Part shown: one piece after another, positions 8,666 through 17,176 of the stretch
How the letters are laid out: the number at the start of each line of letters is the position of its first letter
Position numbering within the stretch: position 1 is the stretch's first letter
Made by a program: the position numbers and the translations under genes
The notes under the pieces: model-generated
Told to the model about the DNA's origin: nothing
Seen by the model: only the letters and a program-made list of their open reading frames with translations
Database searches by the model: none
Assembly: GCF_041270065.1 (NCBI RefSeq)
Contig: NZ_CP065958.1
Location: forward strand, 4,092,001-4,156,000
Direction of reading: 5' to 3'
DNA: 64,000 nucleotides
Source of the DNA: Streptomyces fradiae
Lineage (GTDB): Bacteria; Actinomycetota; Actinomycetes; Streptomycetales; Streptomycetaceae

Positions 8666-10012
8666 ATGCCCGAGCCACCCCGTGCGAAGGAACTTCCGGT
8701 CGGCCTGCTCACGGACCCAGTGATGATCGAGGCATGCGGCGCCAGGGACTTCAGCCGCGTCTTTCAGCTGGTCAAGGCACGAGCGGGTATTTACCCGTCG
8801 ATGATTGCTCGCCGCTGTGACCTCACCCCGAGCCGCGTGGGCGAAGTGATCGCCGGGCGACGGCAGCTTCTGCACATGGACGTGATCGAGCGGATCTCGG
8901 ACGGACTGCACATCCCTGGCCACATGCTCGGGCTTGCCCGACGCCCCTGGGAGACGCCACCCAGCCTGACGGCCACGCCCCGAGAACCGGCCGAGGAACC
9001 AGCCCCGTCCGGAGGGCAGCCGGCCTCTGGACTGCCCGGAGCGGACGTGGACAGCATCCTCGCCCTCGCGGCCGAGCGGGACCTCAGCCCGTCGACGCTG
9101 AACGCGCTGCACTCGTCGATCGCGGACTACTGGCGCCGGGACGACGAGCACGGTGGCGAGACCTTACGGCCGGCGGTCGTCGGACAGCTCCGCTACGTCG
9201 TCGATCTCCTCAAGGAGCAGCGGCCAGCCCCTCTGCGGGACGGATTGCACAGCATCGCGGCGGAGCTGGCCCGGCTCACCGGATGGACCTATTTCGATGC
9301 CCGCCAGTACAACCAGGCACGCGCCTACTTCACCGAATCCCTCGGCCTGGCCAAGGCCATCGACGACCGCCGGTTCATGGCCAACGTCCTTGCCTGTATG
9401 AGTCTCCAGGCCACTTACCAGGACAAGCCCGGAGACGCCCTCGCACTCGTCACAGCCGCCCAGGACCAGGCCCGAGCAGCGGCGGCCACCACACCGCGTG
9501 TACTGGCCATGCTCGCCATGCGCGAAGCCTTCGCCCATGCCACCCTCGGGAACCACGGCGCGACCCACACCGCGATCTCGGAAGCGCACACCCACTTCGG
9601 ACGGATCAGCACCGGGGATCCGGACCCGGCTTGGGTCGCCTATTTCGACGAGCCGAAGCTGATCGCGGACACCGGCATCGCGCACGGCCGCCTGGGCGAA
9701 ACGGCCCTCGCCGAACCCCTCATCGCGGATGCCCTCCGCCGTGAACACGCATCGAACCACCGGGGCCGCGCCTTCCACGCCTTCTGGCTCGCCCGAACCC
9801 AGCTCCAGCGCGGAAAGCTGGACGAGGCGTGCCACACGGCCATGGACGCCCTGGCACCGGCGGCGGCCGTCAGCTCTCAACGAGTCGCCGGCCACCTGAG
9901 GGAGTTCTACGAAGAGCTGGAGCCCTTCCGCCGGGAACCGGCCGCGGTGGCCTTCGAGTCCCGGCTCCGCGAAGTGCTGCCCCGTCAGGTCAGCGGATCG
10001 CCTCGTCCATGA
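8666..10012 (+). CDS. HTH (XRE-like) regulator with C-terminal TPR-like repeats
   Basis: 448 aa. Residues 25-90 form a helix-turn-helix of the lambda-repressor class (MIARRCDLTPSRVGEVIAGRRQLLHMDVIERISDGLHIPGHML). After a Pro-rich linker, about residues 150-440 are alpha-helical repeats with TPR character (TYFDARQYNQARAYFTESLGLAKAIDD, AHGRLGETALAEPLIADALRRE). HTH-TPR proteins in Gram-positive bacteria often sense peptides, and this gene is divergent from a radical SAM/peptide operon with a palindrome between, so it is a candidate regulator of it. The ATG at 8666 has GGAG 12 nt upstream. Its 3' end overlaps the convergent Nudix gene by 23 bp. Confidence 0.85.
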   Translation: MPEPPRAKELPVGLLTDPVMIEACGARDFSRVFQLVKARAGIYPSMIARRCDLTPSRVGEVIAGRRQLLHMDVIERISDGLHIPGHMLGLARRPWETPPSLTATPREPAEEPAPSGGQPASGLPGADVDSILALAAERDLSPSTLNALHSSIADYWRRDDEHGGETLRPAVVGQLRYVVDLLKEQRPAPLRDGLHSIAAELARLTGWTYFDARQYNQARAYFTESLGLAKAIDDRRFMANVLACMSLQATYQDKPGDALALVTAAQDQARAAAATTPRVLAMLAMREAFAHATLGNHGATHTAISEAHTHFGRISTGDPDPAWVAYFDEPKLIADTGIAHGRLGETALAEPLIADALRREHASNHRGRAFHAFWLARTQLQRGKLDEACHTAMDALAPAAAVSSQRVAGHLREFYEELEPFRREPAAVAFESRLREVLPRQVSGSPRP

Positions 10013-10523
10013 GCAGGTAGAGCAGCCCGACGAGTGAGCCGCTGCTGACGATCTCGCGGCGGTCGATCATGCCCCGTACGTCGGCCAGAGGAATCCACTC
10101 GATCCGGTCCGACTCGTTCTTTTCGGTCGGCGGCCCCTCATACGTCGCCCCGTCGGCCCGGAAGACGTGGTGCTGGGAGTCGGTGATGCCGTTGGCCGGC
10201 TCGGCGTAGATCAGCGGCTTGACCGGACCGGGCCGCCAGCCGGTCTCCTCCAGCACCTCACGGGCCGCGGCCTCGGCCGGCGTCTCGTCCTCCTCGATCA
10301 GGCCCATGGGCAGCTCCCACGCCCACGCATCCGTGATGAAGCGATGCCGCCACATCATCAGAACCTCACGCCGCTCGTTGACGACGGCGGCCACGGCCAG
10401 GTGCCGGAGCTTGACGACGTGGTGCTCCCACCGGTTCCCGTCCGGCGTCTCGACGTCGGTGAGCCACAGGTTCACCCAGCTGTTCTCGTAGATCGGACGT
10501 TCCCCGTGGATCTTCCACTGCAT
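9990..10523 (-). CDS. Nudix hydrolase
   Basis: 177 aa with a complete Nudix box, GLIEEDETPAEAAAREVLEETGW (G-x5-E-x7-REVLEE-x-G). Nudix enzymes hydrolyse nucleoside diphosphate derivatives such as ADP-ribose, NADH or oxidised nucleotides. The N-terminal WKIHGERPIYENSWVNLWLTDV is typical of ADP-ribose pyrophosphatase-like members, but the substrate is not determined. The ATG at 10523 has GAGAGGGG about 9 nt upstream. It is convergent with the HTH-TPR gene (23-bp overlap), and this pairing recurs in Streptomyces. Confidence 0.88.
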   Translation of the reverse strand: MQWKIHGERPIYENSWVNLWLTDVETPDGNRWEHHVVKLRHLAVAAVVNERREVLMMWRHRFITDAWAWELPMGLIEEDETPAEAAAREVLEETGWRPGPVKPLIYAEPANGITDSQHHVFRADGATYEGPPTEKNESDRIEWIPLADVRGMIDRREIVSSGSLVGLLYLLMDEAIR

Positions 10524-11147
10524 CGCTGCGGCCCCTCTCGATCGACCTCCAGCATCGCAGAGAGGGGGCAAGCCAGGGCTAGGTCCAGCCAGGATTTGCG
10601 TCAGCCTGACGAATACAGGCGGGCTTGCCGCTGCGCTGAGAGCGCGCCCTCTTCCCGCGCGAGCTCGCACAGTCCGCGGAGTGTGTCGGCCTGGCAGCCT
10701 CAAACGGGGCCTGGCCGGCCCGCACCTCGGCGAATGCATCCTCTGGGCCCCAGACCCGAGCTGACGCCCGAGAAGGTCGTCGACAGGGCCATGACCCGCA
10801 AGCCGATCGCCCTCTGAGGCCAGCGGTAAGACTCTCTCTACCTCATCAAGGCACCCGCCGCGCCCAGCGCGGCGCGCGCGGCCCGTCGTCCGGGCCGCCG
10901 CTCCTGTCTCCGCCCTGCTCCGCCCCGGCCGCCGGCCGCACGCTTGGCAGCTCGGGTTGATAGGGGGTGATCCCGCGATGTGGCTGAGGCCGTAAGCGAG
11001 TTCAACTCAAGACGATGCCTCCGGCGGGGGTGCTCCGGCTCCGGGACGGAGGGGGCCCGCGGGCGAGTGCCGGCCGGTGGGGTGTGGCGGTGGGATTTCG
11101 GGAGTGTGGTGGGTGCAGCAATGTTTGAGGGCGCTGGCAGGCGACCT
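10524..11147. other. Intergenic region within the island, no convincing gene
   Basis: 624 bp. Short open frames exist (for example one ending at 10817 with PELTPEKVVDRAMTRKPIAL) but lack ribosome-binding sites and recognisable domains. They may be decayed sequence. The segment 10860-10950 is a very GC-rich run of short inverted repeats. GC content falls sharply to the right of 11150. Confidence 0.5.
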
Positions 11148-12152
11148 TTATCTGCTTCCTTGGTGCTCCAGTCGCGCCACCAGGCCCGGGCGCGGAATAG
11201 TTCGATAAACTGCGAACGGAATTAAAGAGAAGCCTGGATGTTGCGGCAGATCGATGAATCCAGCCCTCCCGAGACTGCACATTTGGGAATTCATGGCGCC
11301 GGAGAATGCTCCTCGGTCGATTCTGCTATCACCAGTGACGAAATTTTGATCCGGAAGCTCGGTCTCCTCTGTTCCGTAGCTACCGATGCTGCCGACTAGA
11401 GTCCATTCCTGAGGCTCTGCACCGTATCGAGCGAGGAGGATGTCGGCCTCGCTATCGAGGTACTGCCGCCCCTCCTGCAGTCGTGCGCTGATGAGTACGC
11501 CGGACGCAGGGTGGAGGTTGATGTGGAGCCCGGGGCTAAATACCCCCCTGGCGATTCGCACAAACGACCGAAGGGTGGCGCCGTCGATTCCTTCTACGGC
11601 CGGAAAGTCGGGGATCTTATCTTCCAGCTCGTCCGCCTTCGCTGGCTCGCTTGCCTTCTGGGGGCGTTGCCGCTGATTGGGTCCCTGCTTGCCTTTCCGG
11701 GGCTCGGCGGCACCCACGTCATTCGACAGCCCTAGATCGTGCAGCGCCGCGCTTACGTAGGCGAAGGCGGAGAAGGCTGTTGCGACGTAGCGTGTGTCAA
11801 AGAGCGATCCCATCCCGGTTACCCTGATGAGAGAGCCCGGAGGAAACCTTGACTTGAGCTCGCCTGAATCCCATTGTTCCCTGTTGGAAACCTCAAGCGA
11901 AACATCGTGCAGCAATCCTTCTGTTTCGAGGGCATCCTCCAATGTGGGGAATAGGGCGTCGCCAAGTGACTTGTTGGTGTATGCCTCCGTCCAAGATCCC
12001 TGATAGTGCTGAGCTGCCACGCGAGGGCCAACGGTGGTCCTCTTTTCAGAGCGCTCCGTCTGCCGGAACTCTTCGGGGACTCCTCCGTCCAGTTGCGCCA
12101 GCATTGCGCGAACCTTGTCTGTGTCTACATACAGAAATTCCCGAAGAATCAC
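11148..12152 (-). CDS. Hypothetical protein, DUF6414-like
   Basis: 334 aa. It starts ILREFLYVDTDKVRAMLAQLDGGVPEEF, a beginning I associate with the DUF6414 family, though I am not certain. A charged, probably disordered segment near 170-200 (PRKGKQGPNQRQRPQKASEP) separates two globular parts. No signal peptide, membrane segment or catalytic motif is seen. The GTG start at 12152 is chosen because GGAGGA lies 4-5 nt upstream. Lower GC and less biased codon usage than the chromosome suggest transfer with the island. Function unknown. Confidence 0.7.
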   Translation of the reverse strand: MILREFLYVDTDKVRAMLAQLDGGVPEEFRQTERSEKRTTVGPRVAAQHYQGSWTEAYTNKSLGDALFPTLEDALETEGLLHDVSLEVSNREQWDSGELKSRFPPGSLIRVTGMGSLFDTRYVATAFSAFAYVSAALHDLGLSNDVGAAEPRKGKQGPNQRQRPQKASEPAKADELEDKIPDFPAVEGIDGATLRSFVRIARGVFSPGLHINLHPASGVLISARLQEGRQYLDSEADILLARYGAEPQEWTLVGSIGSYGTEETELPDQNFVTGDSRIDRGAFSGAMNSQMCSLGRAGFIDLPQHPGFSLIPFAVYRTIPRPGLVARLEHQGSR

Positions 12153-12381
12153 AGAGTCCTCCCTGAGACGGATAGGCCTCACTCTAGAGCGTGAGACGTC
12201 CGCGGTTCGTGGGTTTTGCAAGATCTGCTTGCTTGGTTTCCCCGGCGGTTCGGCATGGCTCGAACGCAGTCAAGGTGTGGTGCGCTCACAGGGAAGGGGG
12301 CCTGGTGCCGACGACTTCCCACGATGGGGCGCCCTGGATGAGAGAGCGGACGCCACAAGCAGGACATGGCCACGACGTGAC

Positions 12382-12981
12382 TCAGATTCCTGTCGGCAGG
12401 ATCCCCGCGTAGACATGGCGTAGATGGGCTGCGATTACTTCCCGGACTGCCTGCAGCTCGCGCCCGATGCTGTCGGCCTGCTTTAGCATCTCCGCTAGAT
12501 CGAAGGTCTCATAGTGACGATGGAACGACTCGATGTTGGATATGGCATCGCGAACGTAGCCCCTCACCTCGTCGTCCAGTGCGAGGCCGACTAGCATTCG
12601 AACACTCAGCTCAGATTTCTCGGCGACCGGTCCCGCATCCTCAAGTTCCCCGGTCAACCTGTGGTCCAGATCAGGATTGGACTCAGACTCGCTTACTGAA
12701 TGGAGGTCTCCCCCACGTAGAGTCTGCCTTTCGCCTCGTATATGAGCGATCAGGATCCATTTATCATGCAACTCTGACACCGCGCTGTGCAGTTCGAGTA
12801 AGTGCGTCGCCTCAAACTCGACTCGCCGGTCACGAAGGCTGCCCGATCGTGTCACTGCCCGCGCGATGCGTTCCCTCTTCAGGGTGTGACGATGATTGAG
12901 GAACGTGGTTCCGAGTGTCACCCCGATTCCCAGCAGGAACGACCCGACTGTCCAAGCAACTCCCCAACCCCCAGAAGGCAT
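12382..12981 (-). CDS. Membrane-anchored hypothetical protein
   Basis: 199 aa. An N-terminal transmembrane helix (WTVGSFLLGIGVTLGTTFL) is followed by a basic stretch NHRHTLKRERIARAV and a mostly helical cytoplasmic region. Function not recognised. The ATG at 12981 has no good ribosome-binding site, so the start is uncertain; an upstream start at 13017 is possible. GC content is low for this chromosome, consistent with island DNA. Confidence 0.6.
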   Translation of the reverse strand: MPSGGWGVAWTVGSFLLGIGVTLGTTFLNHRHTLKRERIARAVTRSGSLRDRRVEFEATHLLELHSAVSELHDKWILIAHIRGERQTLRGGDLHSVSESESNPDLDHRLTGELEDAGPVAEKSELSVRMLVGLALDDEVRGYVRDAISNIESFHRHYETFDLAEMLKQADSIGRELQAVREVIAAHLRHVYAGILPTGI

Positions 12982-13098
12982 GGTGCAACCGTGATACACG
13001 TCGGCTTGGCTGCGCAAGTGTGCCCCGCCTTGGGGGCGCTGAGCGCTGCGCTAATGCCTTGACGGGGACGCGCCAGGTCACAGGCAGGATTCAAGCAT

Positions 13099-13125
13099 GA
13101 AACCCCGGGGATGGCCCGGGGCTTC
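13099..13125. terminator. Hairpin downstream of the frameshifted gene
   Basis: CCCCGGG (13103-13109) pairs with CCCGGGG (13115-13121), extended by GAA/TTC after one mismatch. It lies just after the minus-strand gene ending at 13150. Confidence 0.5.
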
Positions 13126-13149
13126 ACTGTCGCTGGAGGGATGAGACCG

Positions 13150-13642
13150 CTAACCGAACGCAGCCACCTGCAGCTGCGGACCCTCATCAGAGTCGTCACG
13201 AGTGGAGAGGCCCGACGTCGGGAGGCGGTGCCCGCGGCTTACGGCTACGCGGAGTGCGTCCCTCAAGGCGGTTGTGAGGTCTTGCGTCAGGAGGCGGAGC
13301 TCCTCCGTCTCGATCTCCTCGTCGGCGAGGGTCTCCATGGCGTGTTCGGGGCACCAGCTGCACGACCTGCTCGCGAAGTTCGAGGGGTACGTCGCTGCGC
13401 CGGTCGGCTGGGATCTGGAATCGCTGCTGGACCCCGTTGAACTCAAGGCTGAGCGGTCGGAGGAACTGACCGACGGCAGTCTCCACGGGCTCGTACTCTG
13501 CGAGAGATTCCACGGCGAGCTGGGCCTCGGCGACGAGTACATCGCGTTCCGGCCCGGATACCGCTGGATGCCGTATAGAGGCGAGAAGCCAAGTAGCCTG
13601 ACAGTCGACTAGCGATCGGTAGGCCCCAACAGGGCGCGGCAC
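13150..13642 (-). pseudogene. Frameshifted hypothetical gene
   Basis: Two adjacent minus-strand frames look coding on either side of about 13345. The upstream frame reads ATWLLASIRHPAVSGPERDV ... LELREQVVQLVP. The downstream frame continues with EHAMETLADEEIETEELRLL and ends QLQVAAFG. A 1-nt shift at a CCCC run (GTGCCCCGAAC) joins them into one protein of about 163 aa. No domain is recognised. The start at 13642 (GTG) is tentative. It could be a decayed island gene or a sequencing error. Confidence 0.5.
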
Positions 13643-13858
13643 TCAGCCGCAGGTAGGGGTTATCCCCTCCCGTCCCTCGGGGCTGTCAGTGGGGGCTCTT
13701 ACCGTGTCCATGGGTGGGGCCGGTACCGAGGCGTCCAGCACTGGAGAATCAACGGCAGACCTCCCGGTCTGCGCGGGGGTGGTTACGGCCTAACCGGCGT
13801 CCGGGAAACAAGGGCCCGAGAGCAGCCTGCCAGCCCGGCTCCACCCGCGCGGGACTAA

Positions 13859-13955
13859 GGATCAGAAGGTTGCAGGTTCGAATCCTGCCGAGTGCACAGA
13901 GTCGAGAGGCCCGGACGAGAGTCCGGGCCTCTTGCGTTGCGTGGGTGTGCGGGGG
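13859..13955 (+). repeat. attR-like repeat (partial tRNA-Arg 3' end plus terminator)
   Basis: Right copy of the 97-bp repeat, with mismatches only at the positions matching 5504, 5530 and 5543. It is not a functional tRNA: the 5' half is absent (GGGACTAA precedes it). It marks the chromosomal junction of the island. Confidence 0.85.
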
Positions 13956-14061
13956 TGGCCATGTCGGTCGTCCTCCCCGGCCGTCCGGGGGACACGTGTG
14001 CGTCCTGGCGAGCGTTTCCCGTCCCGTGGGGCACCCCTTGACGGGACGAAAGGGAGACGCG

Positions 14062-14388
14062 ATGCCGCTCTATCTATCGAGGTTCAGCTACACGCCGGAG
14101 ACCTGGGCGAGGCTCATCGGCCAGCCCGAGAACCGTGCGCAGGCCGCTCAGGCGTACATCGAGTCGGTCGGCGGCAGGCTCCACGGCTTCTGGTACGCGT
14201 TCGGCACCCGCGACGGCTACAACCTGTGGGAGGCCCCCGACAACGTCTCGATGGCCGCGGTCGCCCTGGCGATCAGCGGCGGCGGCGCGCTCAGTTCGTT
14301 CGAGACGACCGTTCTCCTGACCATCGACGAGACTCTGGACGCCCTGCGCAAAGCCGGACAGGTCCAGTACCGGGCTCCCGGCACGTGA
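14062..14388 (+). CDS. GYD-domain protein
   Basis: 108 aa starting MPLYLSRFSYTPETWARLIG and containing GTRDGYNLWEAPD, the Gly-Tyr-Asp block that names the GYD family of small ferredoxin-like-fold proteins. Biochemical role unknown. The ATG at 14062 has AGGGAG 6 nt upstream. It is the first chromosomal gene after the island and ends in a strong hairpin. Confidence 0.85.
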   Translation: MPLYLSRFSYTPETWARLIGQPENRAQAAQAYIESVGGRLHGFWYAFGTRDGYNLWEAPDNVSMAAVALAISGGGALSSFETTVLLTIDETLDALRKAGQVQYRAPGT

Positions 14389-14401
14389 CGGTCCGGGCCA
14401 C

Positions 14402-14432
14402 CCGGCGGGGCCGGCGCCGCCGGCCCCGCCGG
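14402..14432. terminator. 14-bp GC-rich hairpin after the GYD gene
   Basis: CCGGCGGGGCCGGC and GCCGGCCCCGCCGG are perfect complements with a 3-nt loop, 13 nt after the GYD stop. The next promoter begins directly after it. Confidence 0.75.
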
Positions 14433-14438
14433 TAGCGT
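14433..14438 (+). promoter_or_regulatory. -10 box of a leaderless promoter
   Basis: TAGCGT followed by 7 nt and the ATG at 14446; no Shine-Dalgarno sequence. Confidence 0.5.
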
Positions 14439-14445
14439 CCGGGGC

Positions 14446-15027
14446 ATGGACGTCTGGTACGCCGCATACGGGTCCAACATGCATCTCGAACGGCTGGGGC
14501 GGTATCTCGCCGGGTGCCGGGATCGGACGCCGCCGCGGGAGTCGCGGGCGGTCGAGTTGGGGGGAGTGCTGTATTTCGCCACCGAGTCGGCCGTGTGGGG
14601 CGGGGGGCGGGGTTTCTACGATCCGGACGGGGAGGGGCGCACGCTCGGGCGGGCGCATCTCATCAGTGGCGGGCAGTTCTCGGACATCGCCGCGCTGGAG
14701 ATGTACCGGGAGCCCGGCCTTGGCACCGGGCTCGATCTGGATGAGGCCGTCGCGCGCGGGCGGCTCGCGTTCGGGCCCGGGCGGTACGAGACGGTGGTGT
14801 GCGCCGGTGAGGTCGACGGGGTGCCGCTGCTCACGTTCACCGCGCCCTGGGCCGTCGCCGATGTCGAGCTGCGGGCGCCCTCGGAGCCGTATCTGCGCCA
14901 TCTCGCCGCCGGACTGCGGGAGTCGGGGGCCTGGAGCGATCAGGAGATCGCCCGCTACCTGGCCGGCAGCCCCGGTGCCGCCGGGACCTGGACCGAGGCG
15001 GATGTCCTGAGCCTCTTCCCGTCCTGA
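14446..15027 (+). CDS. Gamma-glutamylcyclotransferase-fold protein
   Basis: 193 aa. It begins MDVWYAAYGSNMHLERLGRYLAG, the YGSN substrate-loop motif of the gamma-glutamylcyclotransferase/AIG2-like fold. Members cyclise gamma-glutamyl amines or act on related amides; the exact substrate is not evident. The catalytic Glu cannot be placed with certainty. Probably transcribed leaderless from the TAGCGT box just upstream. Confidence 0.7.
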   Translation: MDVWYAAYGSNMHLERLGRYLAGCRDRTPPRESRAVELGGVLYFATESAVWGGGRGFYDPDGEGRTLGRAHLISGGQFSDIAALEMYREPGLGTGLDLDEAVARGRLAFGPGRYETVVCAGEVDGVPLLTFTAPWAVADVELRAPSEPYLRHLAAGLRESGAWSDQEIARYLAGSPGAAGTWTEADVLSLFPS

Positions 15028-15214
15028 GCCTCGTCCCGGAGGACTCCTGAAATCGGCAACCCCGGCGCAGGCGGCCCGACTACCCCGAATCACCCCACCC
15101 ACACCCACATCACCCCCGAACCGGGCTTTTCCCACACCTTCGGGTGAACCGGACTGATTTCCATGTCAGTTGAATATGCCCTCGGCTTAGCGTGCAGGTG
15201 GAGGTGACGCCAAG

Positions 15215-16111
15215 ATGACCGCCATCGACGCCATCGACATCGACGACTTCGTGCACGCCGCCACGGGGGCGCGGCTGCGCAGGCTCACGCTGCCGGACGG
15301 CACGCACTGGTTTCCGGCCGTGGACGCGGCACGCCAACTCGGGTTCGGGAGCGCGCGGCAGGCGCTGCGCGCGTATGTCGGGGACGGGTTGCACGCGACG
15401 GTCGACGAGCTGCCGATCGAGCTGGCGGGCAACCGCGGCCTGCGCAACGGGCTGCGGAAGTCCACGCGGATGGTGTGTCTGGAAGGGCTCGTGCAGCTGG
15501 TGAACGCCTCCCGGCGGGCGGCCGCCGGGCCGTTCCGGGCCTGGGTCGCCGACCTGGTCGTCGGGGTGCAGCGGGACGGGTCGTACGGGCTCGACCCCGC
15601 CCCCGCGGCCGCCGGGTTCGTCCTTCCGCAGCCGCTCCTCGACGTGCTCGTCCGCCTTGAGGAGGCCGCCCTGCGGCCCGAGGCCGAGTGGGGCGAGCTG
15701 CTGCGCGAGGCCGGGCAGGACCTGCACCGGCTCGCCGAGTCCCTGGACCGGCTCTCCCTCCCCGTCCAGCGCACCGGCCCGGACCCCGCCGCCGGGTCCG
15801 CCGCCGCCGGGTCCGCCGCCGGGCCCGGCACGGAGACGACGGTCCCCGTCGCCCGCACCCCGCAGGAGCTGCTCGACTCCTGGTCCGCGCGGAACGCCGT
15901 CGTCGGCGCCGACGTGCACGCCGTCGCCGCCTACCTCGCGCCCGCCCTCGTCCGCGGCGGGGTCCGTTACCGCCTGGAGGAGGTGGCCCGCCGTACCGGA
16001 CTCACCGCCGAGCGGGTCCGCGACTGCGTCCGCACCCTCGTCGAGCGCGGCTGCATGCGACACGCCGGCGGCGCGGGCTCGGACGGCGGACTCCTCTACG
16101 CCCTCCCCTGA
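15215..16111 (+). CDS. Bro-N domain protein
   Basis: 298 aa. The N-terminal 105 residues match a Bro-N (phage antirepressor-like) domain: HWFPAVDAARQLGFGSARQALRAYVGDGL followed by MVCLEGLVQLVNASRRAAAGPFRAWV. The C-terminal part contains a winged-helix-like segment (YRLEEVARRTGLTAERVRDCVRTLVERGCM), suggesting DNA binding through two modules. A Gly/Ala/Pro linker lies around 190-205. GGAGGTGA lies 8 nt before the ATG. Bro-N proteins stem from phages but are kept as chromosomal regulators in Streptomyces. Confidence 0.8.
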   Translation: MTAIDAIDIDDFVHAATGARLRRLTLPDGTHWFPAVDAARQLGFGSARQALRAYVGDGLHATVDELPIELAGNRGLRNGLRKSTRMVCLEGLVQLVNASRRAAAGPFRAWVADLVVGVQRDGSYGLDPAPAAAGFVLPQPLLDVLVRLEEAALRPEAEWGELLREAGQDLHRLAESLDRLSLPVQRTGPDPAAGSAAAGSAAGPGTETTVPVARTPQELLDSWSARNAVVGADVHAVAAYLAPALVRGGVRYRLEEVARRTGLTAERVRDCVRTLVERGCMRHAGGAGSDGGLLYALP

Positions 16112-16194
16112 CCAGACCCCACGGGACCCGACCCGTATGACCAGACCCGACCCGTACATCGGTGAGTGTCAGTGGGGGGTACGACACTGGGGGC

Positions 16195-17085
16195 ATGGTG
16201 TGGCGAAGCAGCGGCGTCTCCTGGCAGGGCGGCGCGCCCCGGCTCCGCTGGGCGGGGGCCGGCGGGCGCGTCAGCCCGCTGCCGTACGGGCGGGAGCTCG
16301 GCTTCCGGGCCGCCGGCGGCGAGCGGCGCTGCTCCGGCGCGCGCGGCAACCCCTGCCCCCTGGCCGCCGCCGTGCCCGGGCGCAGCACGGGCGGGCGGTG
16401 CGCGGAGTGCGCGCGCCTGGACCGGGCGCACTCGGTGGCCGCCGACACGATCGCCGACGACCCGCGGCCGTACCGCGTGTACCTCGCCTGGTTCGGGCCC
16501 GGGATGGTGAAGGTCGGCATCACGGGCGAGGAGCGCGGCTCCGCCCGCCTGCTCGAACAGGGCGCGATCGCGTTCGCCTGGCTCGGCCGCGGCCCGCTGA
16601 TGGCCGCCCGCCGGACCGAGGAGGTGCTGCGGCACGCGCTCGCGGTCCCCGACCGCATCCCGTACGCCCGCAAGCGCGCCGTACGGTACGCGCTGCCGCC
16701 CGCCGAGGAGCGCGCCCGCGAGCTCACCGAGCTGTACGGGCAGGCCGCCGGCGTGCCCGCCTGGGCCGAGACCCTCCAGGCGCTGCCCTGCCAGGTGCAG
16801 GACCATGCCCAGGTCTTCGCCCTCGACGCCCTCGAGGACTCACCACCCGGCCGCGTCGTCACCGAGCTCGTCGCCGACGGGGTCGTCGCCGGCCGGCTCG
16901 TGGCCGCCGCCGGGCCCGATCTGCACCTCCTCGACGCCGACGCCCGGCCCCTGGTCCTCGACACCCGGCTGCTCACCGGCTGGGAGCTGGCCGCCGCGCC
17001 CGCCGGGCACCCGGTGACCGTACCCACCACCGCGGCACCCGCCCCGACCTGCGAGGACGCCGCCGCCCAGGCCCCCCTCTTCTGA
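16195..17085 (+). CDS. DUF2797 family protein
   Basis: 296 aa. The motifs RRCSGARGNPCPLA and RCAECARLDRAH (two Cys pairs, probably zinc-binding), YRVYLAWFGPGMVKVGITGE and GAIAFAWLGRGPLMAARRTEE are those of DUF2797. The KVGIT-...-AARRTE pattern resembles a GIY-YIG-like nuclease core, but no activity is established. The ATG at 16195 follows a GGGGG stretch. It is in the same direction as its neighbours with 83-bp spacing. Confidence 0.8.
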   Translation: MVWRSSGVSWQGGAPRLRWAGAGGRVSPLPYGRELGFRAAGGERRCSGARGNPCPLAAAVPGRSTGGRCAECARLDRAHSVAADTIADDPRPYRVYLAWFGPGMVKVGITGEERGSARLLEQGAIAFAWLGRGPLMAARRTEEVLRHALAVPDRIPYARKRAVRYALPPAEERARELTELYGQAAGVPAWAETLQALPCQVQDHAQVFALDALEDSPPGRVVTELVADGVVAGRLVAAAGPDLHLLDADARPLVLDTRLLTGWELAAAPAGHPVTVPTTAAPAPTCEDAAAQAPLF

Positions 17086-17176
17086 CCGGCGGCCGCAAGC
17101 TCTGAACCGTAAAGTCTTGGATCCCTTCGGGCGTGATCCATGGACAGTCCGGGCCGCGCCCCCGCAGGGTGATCAC

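Larger units (their letters stand above)
5456..13955. mobile_element. Genomic island in tRNA-Arg, flanked by att-like direct repeats, no integrase visible
   Basis: The 97-bp segments 5456-5552 and 13859-13955 match at 94 positions, the first 48 bp exactly. They cover the 3' part of tRNA-Arg and its terminator. This is the footprint of site-specific integration into a tRNA gene, with the intact tRNA on the left. The roughly 8.4 kb between them holds a GNAT gene, a radical SAM/small-peptide operon, an HTH-TPR regulator, a Nudix gene and several hypothetical or broken genes. The part from about 11.2 to 13.0 kb is clearly lower in GC than the surrounding chromosome. No integrase, excisionase, replication or transfer gene is recognisable, so it is probably a decayed or non-autonomous element. 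Confidence 0.75.

Noticed and set aside
10740..10820. Short C-terminal-like peptide (PELTPEKVVDRAMTRKPIAL) as an integrase remnant
   Set aside because: No integrase motif (R..HxxR...Y) is present and the frame is too short to assign.
13202..13612. Plus-strand gene of 136 aa
   Set aside because: The minus strand shows better coding character on both sides of a frameshift and a terminator; the plus frame is Arg/Ser-rich noise.
13859..13931. Second tRNA-Arg gene
   Set aside because: Only the 3' part matches; the acceptor 5' strand, D arm and part of the anticodon arm are missing. It is an att remnant.
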